This document shows, piece after piece, positions 27,008 through 34,479 of a DNA stretch of 64,000 nt. The stretch spans positions 148,103-212,102 of the forward strand of contig UQLQ01000001.1 in assembly GCA_900541905.1 (NCBI GenBank), in the 5' to 3' direction. The position numbers and the translations under genes were made by a program. The stretch comes from an uncultured Oscillospiraceae bacterium (GTDB lineage: Bacteria; Bacillota; Clostridia; Oscillospirales; Acutalibacteraceae). Under the pieces are notes generated by a model that searched no databases, was not told the DNA's origin, and saw nothing but the letters and a program-made list of their open reading frames with translations. Within the stretch, counting starts at the first letter, position 1. Each line of letters starts with the position of its first letter.

Positions 27008-27036
27008 TTGTCAAATTAGAAAAAAACGTATATAAT
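27008..27036 (+). promoter_or_regulatory. Sigma-A promoter of the AlkD-like gene
   Basis: TTGTCA (27008-27013), 17-bp spacer, TATAAT (27031-27036), about 26 bp before the start codon. Confidence 0.8.
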
Positions 27037-27061
27037 TGAGTAAAAGGAGGGACGAATACCT

Positions 27062-27796
27062 ATGGATTGGAAAAAAGACTGTTGGAGTAAAGAACATTAC
27101 CAAGATTTTAAAAATTACTTGCTGAAAATTGCAGAGGAGGAATATCGTAAATTTAATGAAAAAATCATTCCGTGCGACCATCCGATACTGGGAATTCGTA
27201 TGCCTGTTTTACGTAAGTTGGCAAAAGAAATTGCCAGAGGTAATTGGAACTCTTACTTGAAAGTTGCCAAAGATAATAGCCATGAAGAAATTATGCTGCA
27301 AGGTATGGTAATCGCCTCTGTAAGCCCCAAAATTGAGTTTTCGGAAGTATTGAGATATATTACTTATTATGTGCCTAAATTGTCTAACTGGGCTTTGGTA
27401 GACGCTTTTTGTGGGGACATGAAAATAGTTGCACACCATCAAGAAGAAGCTTATTTTTTTATTGTGCATTATTTAAAATCTACTGAAGAATATTCCGTAC
27501 GATTTGCAATTGTTATGCTGATGAATTATTACTTAGATGCGCAGCATATCAATGCTGTTTTTGGGTTGTTTGATTCTGTACATCATGATGGTTATTACGT
27601 AAAAATGGCTTTGGCCTGGGCAATTTCTCTTGCTTTTATCAAGATGAGGGAAGAAACAGTTCAATATTTGAATCATAACCATTTGGATAACTGGACTGTT
27701 CAAAAAGCGATGCAAAAAATATTAGAATCTAATCGAGTTGATAAAGAGACAAAAGATATGATTCGTAATATGAAGAAGAAAAGAAATTATGAATAA
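27062..27796 (+). CDS. DNA alkylation repair protein (AlkD-like, HEAT repeats)
   Basis: A 244-residue all-helical protein of the AlkD glycosylase family: PILGIRMPVLRKLAKEIARG, NSHEEIMLQGMVIA, LSNWALVDAFCGDMK and LDNWTVQKAMQKILES are typical. AlkD enzymes remove positively charged alkylated bases; some family members have lost activity, and which applies is not clear. The start follows AAAGGAGGG. It overlaps the next gene by 8 bp, so the two are cotranslated. Confidence 0.88.
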   Translation: MDWKKDCWSKEHYQDFKNYLLKIAEEEYRKFNEKIIPCDHPILGIRMPVLRKLAKEIARGNWNSYLKVAKDNSHEEIMLQGMVIASVSPKIEFSEVLRYITYYVPKLSNWALVDAFCGDMKIVAHHQEEAYFFIVHYLKSTEEYSVRFAIVMLMNYYLDAQHINAVFGLFDSVHHDGYYVKMALAWAISLAFIKMREETVQYLNHNHLDNWTVQKAMQKILESNRVDKETKDMIRNMKKKRNYE

Positions 27797-28469
27797 ACAA
27801 AGTATCGTATATCAGATTATTCGCTGTAAACGTAAAAGTACGGCACTTTATGTGAAAGAGGGAGGAAATGTTGTTGTAAGAGCTCCCTTTTTTGTTTCTA
27901 ATGAGCAAATAGATGGATTTGTCCAGTCACACTATCTCTGGATTTTACAAAAACAGAGTGAGCAACAGAATTTACAGCAGAAAAAAGAACGTTTTTCAGT
28001 TACTGACCAAGATACTCTCACAGTGTTGGGAAGAGAGTATCCTGTGGTTTATGGCAACCAAGTTCATTTTAACGGAACAGTATTCGAAATACCGCAAATA
28101 CCCTTTTCACAAATAAAACCACAAGTGATAGCTGAGTACAAACGGCTTGCAAAAGAAATTATTACGGAAAGAGTTCATTATTTTAGTGAATTAACCGGCT
28201 GGAAAGCAGAGTCAATCAAAATAGGAAACGCTAAAACACGCTGGGGTTCCTGTTCGGGAACGAATAGACTCAACTTTACTTGGAAACTCATTTTTTCTGA
28301 TTTAAATACAATAGATTATGTGGTATTGCATGAGCTTGCTCACACAAAAGAGCACAATCATTCACAGAGATTTTGGAATTTGGTAGCAGAGTATATGCCT
28401 AATTATAAAGAAATCAGAGAACGTTTGATTGCGGTACAGAAAAAACTCATGCAGGAAAACTGGGATTGA
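27789..28469 (+). CDS. M48-type metallopeptidase, YgjP/DUF45 family
   Basis: A 226-residue soluble protein with the zinc-protease motif HELAHTKEHNHSQRFW, in which HExxH and a downstream His are clear. Other family signs are IKIGNAKTRWGSCS and LNFTWKLIF. Members are related to WssP/SprT-like proteases with unknown substrates; the conserved WGSC segment is typical. Overlaps the AlkD-like gene (ATGAATAA) and ends just before a terminator. Confidence 0.9.
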   Translation: MNKQSIVYQIIRCKRKSTALYVKEGGNVVVRAPFFVSNEQIDGFVQSHYLWILQKQSEQQNLQQKKERFSVTDQDTLTVLGREYPVVYGNQVHFNGTVFEIPQIPFSQIKPQVIAEYKRLAKEIITERVHYFSELTGWKAESIKIGNAKTRWGSCSGTNRLNFTWKLIFSDLNTIDYVVLHELAHTKEHNHSQRFWNLVAEYMPNYKEIRERLIAVQKKLMQENWD

Positions 28470-28502
28470 TGTGTCAGATTTGATTTTGTTTTTATTGATA
28501 AA

Positions 28503-28533
28503 AAAGAGGATGCTATTTGGCATCCTCTTTCTT
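28503..28533. terminator. Terminator between convergent genes
   Basis: AAAGAGGATGC (28503-28513) and GCATCCTCTTT (28520-28530) around a 6-nt loop, flanked by A-rich and T-rich ends. It serves the plus-strand pair and probably the minus-strand MerR gene, whose stop lies beside it. Confidence 0.85.
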
Positions 28534-29265
28534 TCAGTTTGTTTTACTTTTTATGTGATAGCTTTCTATACAATAATTCTTCTTGCGGCATTGTGGACAA
28601 GTGAGATTGGTTGCTCTAGGTGTGTGCATTGCAAAAAAGAATTCTTTGAATTTTGGTTTAAATACTGTACTGCATGTTGGGCAAATAAAAGCAATGCTTT
28701 GATAGTATAAGGTAGTTAATAAGCAACCCAATAAAATGACAATTGGCATTCCAACAGCAAATGGAATCCAATTTCCGGTTACAGTCCAAAGAGTAATGGA
28801 AACAATTTCAATGGAACTCATAATCATACCAATGCCCAGCATGAATAGATGGACAGTTCTCAATTTTTTTTGTCCTTTTCGGATATGTTCTATGTCTTGA
28901 ATAGATTGAAAAGAAATCGTGCGAGATTGATGGATATTTTGCTGTACCAATTTTATCGTTTGAATTTGATTTTGTTTTTCGTCTATATCCAATTTCAGCT
29001 GTTTTAATTGCTCATCGAGAATGGACAGAATAATATCGTTTGAGTCTGCGTGTTCTAAAATTTGTTTGATTGCCTCTAAATTCAGACCAAGGGTTTTGAG
29101 AAGACAGATAAAAGACAGTTTTTTTACATCAGCTTCAGTATAGAGACGACGACCTCCCTCGCTAATCTCCGAAGGTTTTAGTAAATTTTTCGTATCATAA
29201 AATTGTACAGTTCTTACCGATACATTACATAATTTTGCTAATTCTCCTGTGGTATATTTTAGCAT
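28534..29265 (-). CDS. Membrane-anchored MerR-family regulator with C-terminal zinc ribbon
   Basis: A 243-residue protein: N-terminal MerR winged helix (YTTGELAKLCNVSVRTVQFYD, EGGRRLYTEADVKKL), a dimerising coiled coil (to about 120), two membrane helices (about 137-157 and 163-185) and a C-terminal zinc-ribbon with CPTC and CPQC. MerR regulators usually carry a cytosolic effector domain, so this arrangement suggests that a membrane signal is sensed. SD GGGAGG before 29265. The dyad at 29289-29310 is a likely autoregulatory operator. The zinc ribbon could bind metal or protein. Confidence 0.88.
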   Translation of the reverse strand: MLKYTTGELAKLCNVSVRTVQFYDTKNLLKPSEISEGGRRLYTEADVKKLSFICLLKTLGLNLEAIKQILEHADSNDIILSILDEQLKQLKLDIDEKQNQIQTIKLVQQNIHQSRTISFQSIQDIEHIRKGQKKLRTVHLFMLGIGMIMSSIEIVSITLWTVTGNWIPFAVGMPIVILLGCLLTTLYYQSIAFICPTCSTVFKPKFKEFFFAMHTPRATNLTCPQCRKKNYCIESYHIKSKTN

Positions 29266-29288
29266 AGATACACCTCCCAGTTATTATT

Positions 29289-29310
29289 GTAACTTACAAC
29301 GTAACGTCAC
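29289..29310 (-). promoter_or_regulatory. MerR-type operator/promoter dyad
   Basis: On the minus strand GTGACGTTAC, a 3-bp gap, then GTAAGTTAC form an imperfect dyad. TTGTGA overlaps its upstream edge and AATAAT lies about 18 bp downstream, the stretched spacing normal for MerR-controlled promoters. Confidence 0.55.
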
Positions 29311-29335
29311 AAGCAATAGATAACGCAGGTGTATT

Positions 29336-30067
29336 TTAAAGTTTATCATATTTTTCTCGTGTATGAAGCCGTTTTTGGTATTGGGGACACACTTTCATGC
29401 AAATTCCGCATACTGCACCGCGACCAATATGCTGGAATTGTTTTTTCATATATTGACTGCAGGTTTCAGCGGAAAAAATTTCTTCTCTTGTGATACCAAT
29501 GTGCCATTCTTTACCGGATATTGCACCACTCGGACAAGCGCTGGTACATAAAGTACAATCTTTACAAATGGAAACAGGAGCATGATTTTGAACCGATACG
29601 GGACAATTGGTAAATAAACTTCCCAAACGTACACGAGCTCCGTATTCTTTATGAAGAAATAAGGAACTTTTTCCAATTGTGCCCATTCCTGCTAAACATG
29701 CTAATTTCTTGTGAGAATAGCGTCCATTGTAATTCCAGCCATTCAGATTGATACTTTGAGAAGCTCCGACTGTTATATAGCGATATCCTTTTTGTTCCAA
29801 ATATATTCCAAGCTTTAATAATGTTTGGTCAATAAAAGTGTTTACAGTGCGATAATGATGAAAATAGGTGTGGGTAGGGGCATCCGTAATTTCGTCAATA
29901 ATTGCATCGGATAGTTTGATTGCTATACTGATTCCATAGATGCAGTCTCCAAAATCCATGTTGCATTGTTTTAATAGCTTTATATCTTCCTGTTCCAAAT
30001 GTGCAAAGCCTACAGATTGGATTCCTTGTTGGTTTAAAAATTGGGTGAGTTCCTGTTGTATTGACAT
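29336..30067 (-). CDS. QueG-like 4Fe-4S double-cluster protein (short epoxyqueuosine-reductase relative)
   Basis: A 243-residue protein with two [4Fe-4S] motifs at the C-terminus: CKDCTLCTSACPSGAI and CGICMKVCP with an upstream Cys in SAETCSQY. The middle (ACLAGMGTIGKSSLFLHKEYGARVRLGSLFTNCP) is the conserved segment of QueG and reductive-dehalogenase-like proteins. True QueG enzymes are about 350-390 residues, with a C-terminal HEAT-like extension that is absent here, so a related cobalamin or flavin redox role is as likely as queuosine synthesis. SD GGAGGAATT. Confidence 0.8.
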   Translation of the reverse strand: MSIQQELTQFLNQQGIQSVGFAHLEQEDIKLLKQCNMDFGDCIYGISIAIKLSDAIIDEITDAPTHTYFHHYRTVNTFIDQTLLKLGIYLEQKGYRYITVGASQSINLNGWNYNGRYSHKKLACLAGMGTIGKSSLFLHKEYGARVRLGSLFTNCPVSVQNHAPVSICKDCTLCTSACPSGAISGKEWHIGITREEIFSAETCSQYMKKQFQHIGRGAVCGICMKVCPQYQKRLHTREKYDKL

Positions 30068-30110
30068 AATTCCTCCAAAGAGATATAACGATTTCGTGCC
30101 TAAAAGATAT

Positions 30111-30190
30111 GTTTATTATAGCATTAAAGAAATTGCTATGCAATTTCCAACTGATTAATGCTAAAACGTTCTCATAACAACCAAAATTTT
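30111..30190 (+). repeat. Dispersed repeat R, copy 1
   Basis: Contains TTATAGCATTAAAGAAATTG, an AAATTGC-tat-GCAATTT dyad, then GCTAAAACGTTCT and an AACAACCAAAA tail. Related copies lie at 30210-30291, 47506-47585 and, reversed, 63921-63974. Confidence 0.7.
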
Positions 30191-30209
30191 AATTTTGTTA
30201 TTGTTATGG

Positions 30210-30291
30210 GGTTGTTATAACATTAAAAAAATTGCTAAGCAATTTTTAACATACAGGGGTTAAAACGTTCTAGCCAACAATCAAAATCCTG
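30210..30291 (+). repeat. Dispersed repeat R, copy 2
   Basis: GGTTGTTATAACATTAAA, AAATTGCTAAGCAATTTTTA and TTAAAACGTTCTAG in the same order and spacing as copy 1, direct orientation, separated by about 20 bp. Confidence 0.7.
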
Positions 30292-30517
30292 AACATAGAA
30301 AGATGTTACTTTCAATGTTTGCTTTTTATTATAAGATTAAATAAAAATAGAAAAAACAGTAATTCTCTATTTATGCCATAGATTTATGATGGTACATGAG
30401 GGCACTAAAAAATTACTGATATTTACCCAGAAAACAGTGAAATCTAGGCTGATTTGACTGTATACCAGCTATAAAAGCGAAGAGATTGGAATATAGCTGT
30501 AAATCGAGGTTTTACGC

Positions 30518-30545
30518 TTGCAATCTATTGTTTTTATGCTATAAT
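30518..30545 (+). promoter_or_regulatory. Promoter of the corA transcript
   Basis: TTGCAA (30518-30523), 16-bp spacer, TATAAT (30540-30545). Confidence 0.7.
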
Positions 30546-30580
30546 AAATAAAGATTCATACTCAGTTTGGAGGTGGCATT

Positions 30581-30649
30581 GTGAAACCAAAACCTGGTGA
30601 AAATCAATATTTTTGCAGTGCAATGCCGGTTGGCTTTGTGCTGATATAA
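30581..30649 (+). CDS. Possible 22-aa leader peptide before corA
   Basis: A GTG-initiated frame of 22 codons with a strong SD (GGAGGTGG, about 5 bp upstream) begins MKPKPGENQYF and ends VGFVLI. It lies 13 bp before corA. CTCAGTTT (30561-30568) and AAACTGAG (30648-30655) bracket it as an 8-bp inverted repeat. Proline-rich leader peptides control some Mg2+ transporter genes in Gram-negative bacteria; a similar role here is only a guess. Confidence 0.35.
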   Translation: MKPKPGENQYFCSAMPVGFVLI

Positions 30650-30662
30650 ACTGAGAGGGTGA

Positions 30663-31592
30663 ATGGTATTGATATCTTACTTTAAATCAATGAATGGCAA
30701 AGTGACAGAAATTGAATCATGTGAACCTGGGTGCTGGATTCGCTGTATTGCGCCAACTAATGACGAAATTAACAGTTTAATTGCTGAGTTTGCAATTGAG
30801 CCCGATTTTTTTCGTGCGGCAATGGACGAAGAGGAATCTTCCCATATTGATATTGAAGACGAAAGTACATTGTTAATTGTCGATATACCTGTTCTGGATC
30901 GTCCTCATGAAAAGATTACTTATTCTACAACCCCGCTGGGCATTATTATCACACAATCTAATGTCATTACGGTTTCTACAAAAGAAAGCCCAATTTTATC
31001 AGAAATTGCTGACGGTGCGGTAAAAGATATTCAAACAAATTTAAAAACACGCTTTATTCTTAATATTTTGCTGCGTGTGGCCACCAGATATTTGCAATAT
31101 TTGAGACAGATTGATAAAATCTTCAACCAGTTAGAAAAAAAGCTTCGTAAAACTATGAAGAATAACGATTTAATTAAGCTGTTGGATATTGAAAAATCTC
31201 TGGTATATTTTTCTTCTTCTTTAAAAGCAAATGAAATTACCATTGAAAAAATTATGCGTGGACGAGTTATCAAAATGTACGAAGAAGATCAAGATTTAAT
31301 TGAAGATGTTTTAGTTGAAATTCGTCAGGCAATTGATATGTCAAGTATTTATCTGAACATTTTGTCAGGAACAATGGATGCGTTCTCTTCTATTATTTCC
31401 AATAACCTGAATATCGTGATGAAAGTGTTAGCCTCTTTGACACTGTTAACTTCTATACCTACTGTTGTCTCAGGTATTTATGGTATGAACGTCGATCATT
31501 TACCGATTCCGTTTTTTTGGTTTCCGGTTACGCTTTCTATTGTATGTATGGTTGTTGCATTTATTATCCTCAAAAAGAAAGACATGCTTTAA
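30663..31592 (+). CDS. corA: CorA-family divalent cation transporter
   Basis: A 309-residue CorA-type Mg2+/Co2+/Ni2+ channel protein. The N-terminal cytoplasmic domain is followed by a long helix (LKTRFILNILLRVATRYLQYL ...) and two C-terminal membrane helices joined by the selectivity loop, with the family motif YGMN in IYGMNVDHLP. It forms pentamers. Start at 30663 (ATG) or 30669 (TTG); GAGAGGG lies just upstream. The tail is basic (LKKKDML). A terminator follows. Confidence 0.93.
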   Translation: MVLISYFKSMNGKVTEIESCEPGCWIRCIAPTNDEINSLIAEFAIEPDFFRAAMDEEESSHIDIEDESTLLIVDIPVLDRPHEKITYSTTPLGIIITQSNVITVSTKESPILSEIADGAVKDIQTNLKTRFILNILLRVATRYLQYLRQIDKIFNQLEKKLRKTMKNNDLIKLLDIEKSLVYFSSSLKANEITIEKIMRGRVIKMYEEDQDLIEDVLVEIRQAIDMSSIYLNILSGTMDAFSSIISNNLNIVMKVLASLTLLTSIPTVVSGIYGMNVDHLPIPFFWFPVTLSIVCMVVAFIILKKKDML

Positions 31593-31595
31593 TTC

Positions 31596-31620
31596 AAAGA
31601 GCTGCAAAGCTCTTTTTTTA
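31596..31620 (+). terminator. Terminator after corA
   Basis: AAGAGCT-GCAA-AGCTCTT with a GNRA-type tetraloop and a T-run, directly after the stop codon. Confidence 0.85.
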
Positions 31621-31647
31621 TACGATTATTTAAAATTAGGAGAATTT

Positions 31648-32331
31648 ATGAAGCGATATAAAACAATTATCCCTTTAGAAACTTGGGATAGAAAATTTAT
31701 TTTTGAAACATTTTCCCAAAGAGAATTTCCTTATGTAGGAATTACAACACCAATAGATGTTACAGAGCTGAAAAAAACAGTGAAAGAAAACAGTTGGTCT
31801 TTCTATGGGGTTATGAGTTATGCTGTATCTATGGCTGTTCATTCCGTTTCTGAATTTAGAAGAAGGATTGAAGGAAAACAGATCGTAGAGTATGACAATA
31901 TAGACCTAAGTTTTACGGTTTTAAATAAAGCAAACAACTGTAATTTTGCACATGTTCCTTATACAACCGACTTCAAACGGTTTTTGCGTTTGTTTTCAGA
32001 ACAAAAACAAAAAGCAGAAAATGCTATGTTACCGGTTGGAGAAAGTACGCTGTCCTGCGTTTATGTCACTTGTGTGCCGTGGTATCGCACGACAGCCGTT
32101 ATCCAGCCGGTGGAAATAGGAAAGGATGATACGGTGCCGCGTATTGGTTGGGGAGCCTTTTTTCAGCAAAATGGAAAGGACATGGTCGATTTTACAATCC
32201 AAGCCCACCATGGATTCGTTGACGGATATCACATTCATTTGTTTTTAGAGGCTTTATCCAAACAAATGGATCAAATCACTAGGCTATCATCAGATGAAAA
32301 TATCGAATTATATGAACCATCTTTTTCATAA
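31648..32331 (+). CDS. Chloramphenicol acetyltransferase-like (CatA family) protein
   Basis: A 227-residue CoA-dependent acetyltransferase of the CAT family. The active-site motif HHGFVDGYH matches HHxxxDGxH, with the catalytic His second. Other CAT-like segments are IPLETWDRKFIFETF, YAVSMAVHSVSEFRRRI and STLSCVYVTCVPWY. The start at 31648 follows TAGGAGA; the frame extends upstream through corA. Many gut Firmicutes carry chromosomal CAT-like proteins, so drug resistance cannot be assumed and the natural acceptor is unknown. Confidence 0.88.
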   Translation: MKRYKTIIPLETWDRKFIFETFSQREFPYVGITTPIDVTELKKTVKENSWSFYGVMSYAVSMAVHSVSEFRRRIEGKQIVEYDNIDLSFTVLNKANNCNFAHVPYTTDFKRFLRLFSEQKQKAENAMLPVGESTLSCVYVTCVPWYRTTAVIQPVEIGKDDTVPRIGWGAFFQQNGKDMVDFTIQAHHGFVDGYHIHLFLEALSKQMDQITRLSSDENIELYEPSFS

Positions 32332-32390
32332 TGCTGTTACGGCTTACCTGAAATTAAGTTTGTTAATGTATGCTAACAAAAGTTGCGCTA

Positions 32391-32418
32391 TGTTTATCGG
32401 TATATGATAAGGTATAAT
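32391..32418 (+). promoter_or_regulatory. Probable promoter of the fumarase beta gene
   Basis: Consensus TATAAT at 32413-32418 with a weak TGTTTA at 32391-32396 (16-bp spacer). Confidence 0.45.
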
Positions 32419-32451
32419 AAAACATAGCATCACATAAAAGGAGAAACTATT

Positions 32452-32997
32452 TTGGAAAGAAAACATATATATACGAATGAATTACAGAAAACAGCCAAGA
32501 CTTTAAATGCAGGGGATACTATTTTATTAAGCGGAATCATTTATACAGCCCGTGATGCTGCTCACAAACGAATGTTTGAAGCGCTGGATCATAATTTGCC
32601 ACTTCCCTTTGATTTAAAAGGTGCATCTATTTACTATGCAGGGCCAACACCGGCTCCCACAGGTATGCCCATTGGTTCCTGCGGTCCTACTACGGCGGGC
32701 AGAATGGATAAATTTGCACCCCGCCTGTGAGACTTAGGTCTTACTTGTATGATTGGCAAAGGAGAACGCTCTCAAGAGGTCGTAGAGGCTATTGTAAGAA
32801 ACGGTGCAGTTTATCTTTGTGCTATCGGTGGTGCAGGTGCTTTGGCAGCACAATGCGTTAAGTCTTTGGAAGTAATCGGATATGATGATTTGGGCTGTGA
32901 ATCTGTAAAGCGTTTGGAGATTGATAACTTTCCCCTTATTGTTGCTATTGACAGCAAAGGCAATAACTTATTTTGCAGAGATTCATTTGAGGTGTAA
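32452..32997 (+). pseudogene. Fumarate hydratase beta subunit (class I), interrupted by in-frame TGA
   Basis: Read through one TGA at 32728-32730, this is a full-length (about 181 codons) beta subunit or C-terminal domain of class I fumarase/L-tartrate dehydratase: GDTILLSGIIYTARDAAHKR, YYAGPTPAPTGMPIGSCGPT, TAGRMDKFAPRL-stop-DLGLT, MIGKGERSQEVVEAI, then VKRLEIDNFPLIVAIDSKG. The residue at the stop is normally hydrophobic, so TTA to TGA is the simplest change. Start TTG at 32452 behind AAAGGAG. No alpha subunit gene is nearby. Either a recent nonsense mutation, a base-call error, or readthrough. Confidence 0.85.
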
Positions 32998-32999
32998 AT

Positions 33000-34184
33000 G
33001 TGACGAATCTATTGGCCCGATTATTTATTAAAGATTATAAAAATACGGACAATTATAAAGTACGGGAACAATACGGTAAATTAGCAGGTATTACCGGGAT
33101 TATCACCAATTTATTGTTATTTGTAATGAAAATAACGGTTGGGGCTATTTTTAACAGTATTGCAATTATTGCGGATTCTATCAATAACTTATCAGATTCC
33201 GCTTCTTCCATTGTAACCGTGGTTGGTTTTAAGCTTTCGGGAAAGCCGGCTGATGAAAAACATCCTTACGGCCACGCAAGAATTGAATATATTGCAGGTA
33301 TGATTGTTTCATTTATTATTTTAATGTTGGGACTGCAGCTTGGAAAATCTTCTTTTGACAAGATTTTGTCACCGGAAGAAACGGTATTCAGTTACGTGAC
33401 CGTAGGAATTTTGGTTGCCTCTATTTTAATCAAAGTATGGCAATGTTTGTTTTATAGAAGAATTGCAAAAACAATTGCATCTTCCACATTAAAGGCAACA
33501 TCAGCTGATAGCTTCAATGATGTAATTGCAACTACGGTTGTTTTAATTGGAGCGATTATTTCTCAGTTTGCAGGATTTAATTTAGATGGTTATATGGGAA
33601 TGGCAGTTGCATTGTTTATTATTGTTTCCGGCGTACGGTTGGTAATAGAAACAGCCAATCCGTTATTGGGGCTTCCTCCAACAAAAAAATTGGTAAAAGA
33701 ATTGGAGCAAAGAATTACAAGTCGTGAAGAAATTTTAGGAGTTCATGATCTAAAAGTGCATAATTATGGTGCTTCTTCTTGTTTTGCTACTGTTCATTGC
33801 GAAGTAGCGTCCGACCAAGATATGATTTCTATCCATGAGGTTATAGATGGAATTGAACGTGAAGTATTTAAAGAGATGAACATCAACTTAGTAATTCATA
33901 TGGATCCCGTGGTTATAAATGATGAACGGGCGAATGAGTTGAGACAGACGATACAAGAATTTTTAGGTAGGCTTTCGGAAAAGATTCAAATACACGACTT
34001 TCGTGTGGTATGGGGTGAGGAAAGCAGTCATGTTATATTTGACATTGCAGTCCCTTTTGAGTTTGAATATACGGACGAACAATTGGAATCCATCATTTCA
34101 GATAAAATAAAAGAACTGGATGACAGCTACAGTGTAACATTGGTAGTAGACCATGAAGGGGAATTTACAGATGATGAAACCTAA
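33000..34184 (+). CDS. Cation diffusion facilitator (CDF) family transporter
   Basis: A 394-residue CDF antiporter for divalent metals such as Zn2+, Fe2+, Mn2+ or Cd2+. Six helices are expected; the metal-site motifs IADSINNLSDSASS and the HPYGHARIEY loop are clear, and TSADSFNDVIATTVV supplies the second half-site. The C-terminal cytoplasmic part is longer than usual and ends in an acidic tail (EGEFTDDET), including a second ferredoxin-like stretch after about 310. GTG start at 33000, 2 bp after the fumarase stop, with GAGGTG as SD. Confidence 0.92.
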   Translation: MTNLLARLFIKDYKNTDNYKVREQYGKLAGITGIITNLLLFVMKITVGAIFNSIAIIADSINNLSDSASSIVTVVGFKLSGKPADEKHPYGHARIEYIAGMIVSFIILMLGLQLGKSSFDKILSPEETVFSYVTVGILVASILIKVWQCLFYRRIAKTIASSTLKATSADSFNDVIATTVVLIGAIISQFAGFNLDGYMGMAVALFIIVSGVRLVIETANPLLGLPPTKKLVKELEQRITSREEILGVHDLKVHNYGASSCFATVHCEVASDQDMISIHEVIDGIEREVFKEMNINLVIHMDPVVINDERANELRQTIQEFLGRLSEKIQIHDFRVVWGEESSHVIFDIAVPFEFEYTDEQLESIISDKIKELDDSYSVTLVVDHEGEFTDDET

Positions 34185-34213
34185 ATGGTTGCATCTATTT
34201 TATACGATTTATA

Positions 34214-34248
34214 AAAAGGACAGCGCGGAAAACCGGCTGTCCTTTTTT
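34214..34248 (+). terminator. Terminator after the CDF gene
   Basis: AAAAGGACAGC (34214-34224) and GGCTGTCCTTTT near 34235-34246 with a T-run. Confidence 0.85.
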
Positions 34249-34270
34249 ATCCGAATATACTTATTTTTTG

Positions 34271-34440
34271 AAAAGGTGTACTTTTACAAAATCACCATTT
34301 AATTACATAATTAGAATAATACAACATGTAAACGAAATTTTCAAGTGCTTTTTACACCGAAAATATACTTTTTTGCATATTTTTTACCCTTTTGCAAAGG
34401 TACACTTTTTGGAAGTGTTTCGTTGTAAAAGTACACTTTT
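34271..34440. repeat. Inverted site set of putative inverton 2
   Basis: Site A (34271-34285, AAAAGGT-GT-ACTTTT) and site D (34427-34440, AAAAGT-AC-ACTTTT) share a 14-bp perfect inverted repeat (34276-34289 and 34423-34436) enclosing 133 bp. A third site, C (34396-34410, AAAGGT-AC-ACTTTTT), has the same orientation as D. The sites share the architecture of the pair at 1361-1455. The next gene, at 34480, encodes a large surface protein. Confidence 0.7.
34316..34344 (-). promoter_or_regulatory. Strong promoter inside inverton 2, facing away from the adhesin gene
   Basis: On the minus strand TTGAAA (34344-34339), 17-bp spacer, TATTAT (34321-34316): five of six consensus bases in each hexamer. 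If the A-D segment flipped, the -10 would lie near 34391-34396 and point to the gene at 34480. Confidence 0.7.
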
Positions 34441-34451
34441 ATAAAAGTGTA
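34432..34451. repeat. 20-bp perfect palindrome at the adhesin leader
   Basis: TACACTTTTATAAAAGTGTA equals its own reverse complement. It overlaps site D and adds a second half-site in the opposite direction. Confidence 0.75.
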
Positions 34452-34479
34452 TTGGTATATTTAAATGGAGGAAAGCACA

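Larger units (their letters stand above)
30068..30660. other. Repeat-containing gap before corA
   Basis: About 590 bp: two copies of a dispersed repeat at 30111-30190 and 30210-30291, an unassigned A/T-rich stretch, then a promoter (30518-30545) and a 22-codon leader frame (30581-30649). Confidence 0.6.

Noticed and set aside
32728..32730. TGA in the fumarase beta gene as a selenocysteine codon
   Set aside because: The position is normally hydrophobic, not Cys, and no SECIS-like hairpin was evident just downstream; TGA is also a normal stop in neighbouring genes.
34360..34374. AAAATATACTTTTTT as a further inversion site at locus 2
   Set aside because: One base shorter than the AAAA(A/G)GT-NN-ACTTT pattern and missing the GT; only partial similarity.
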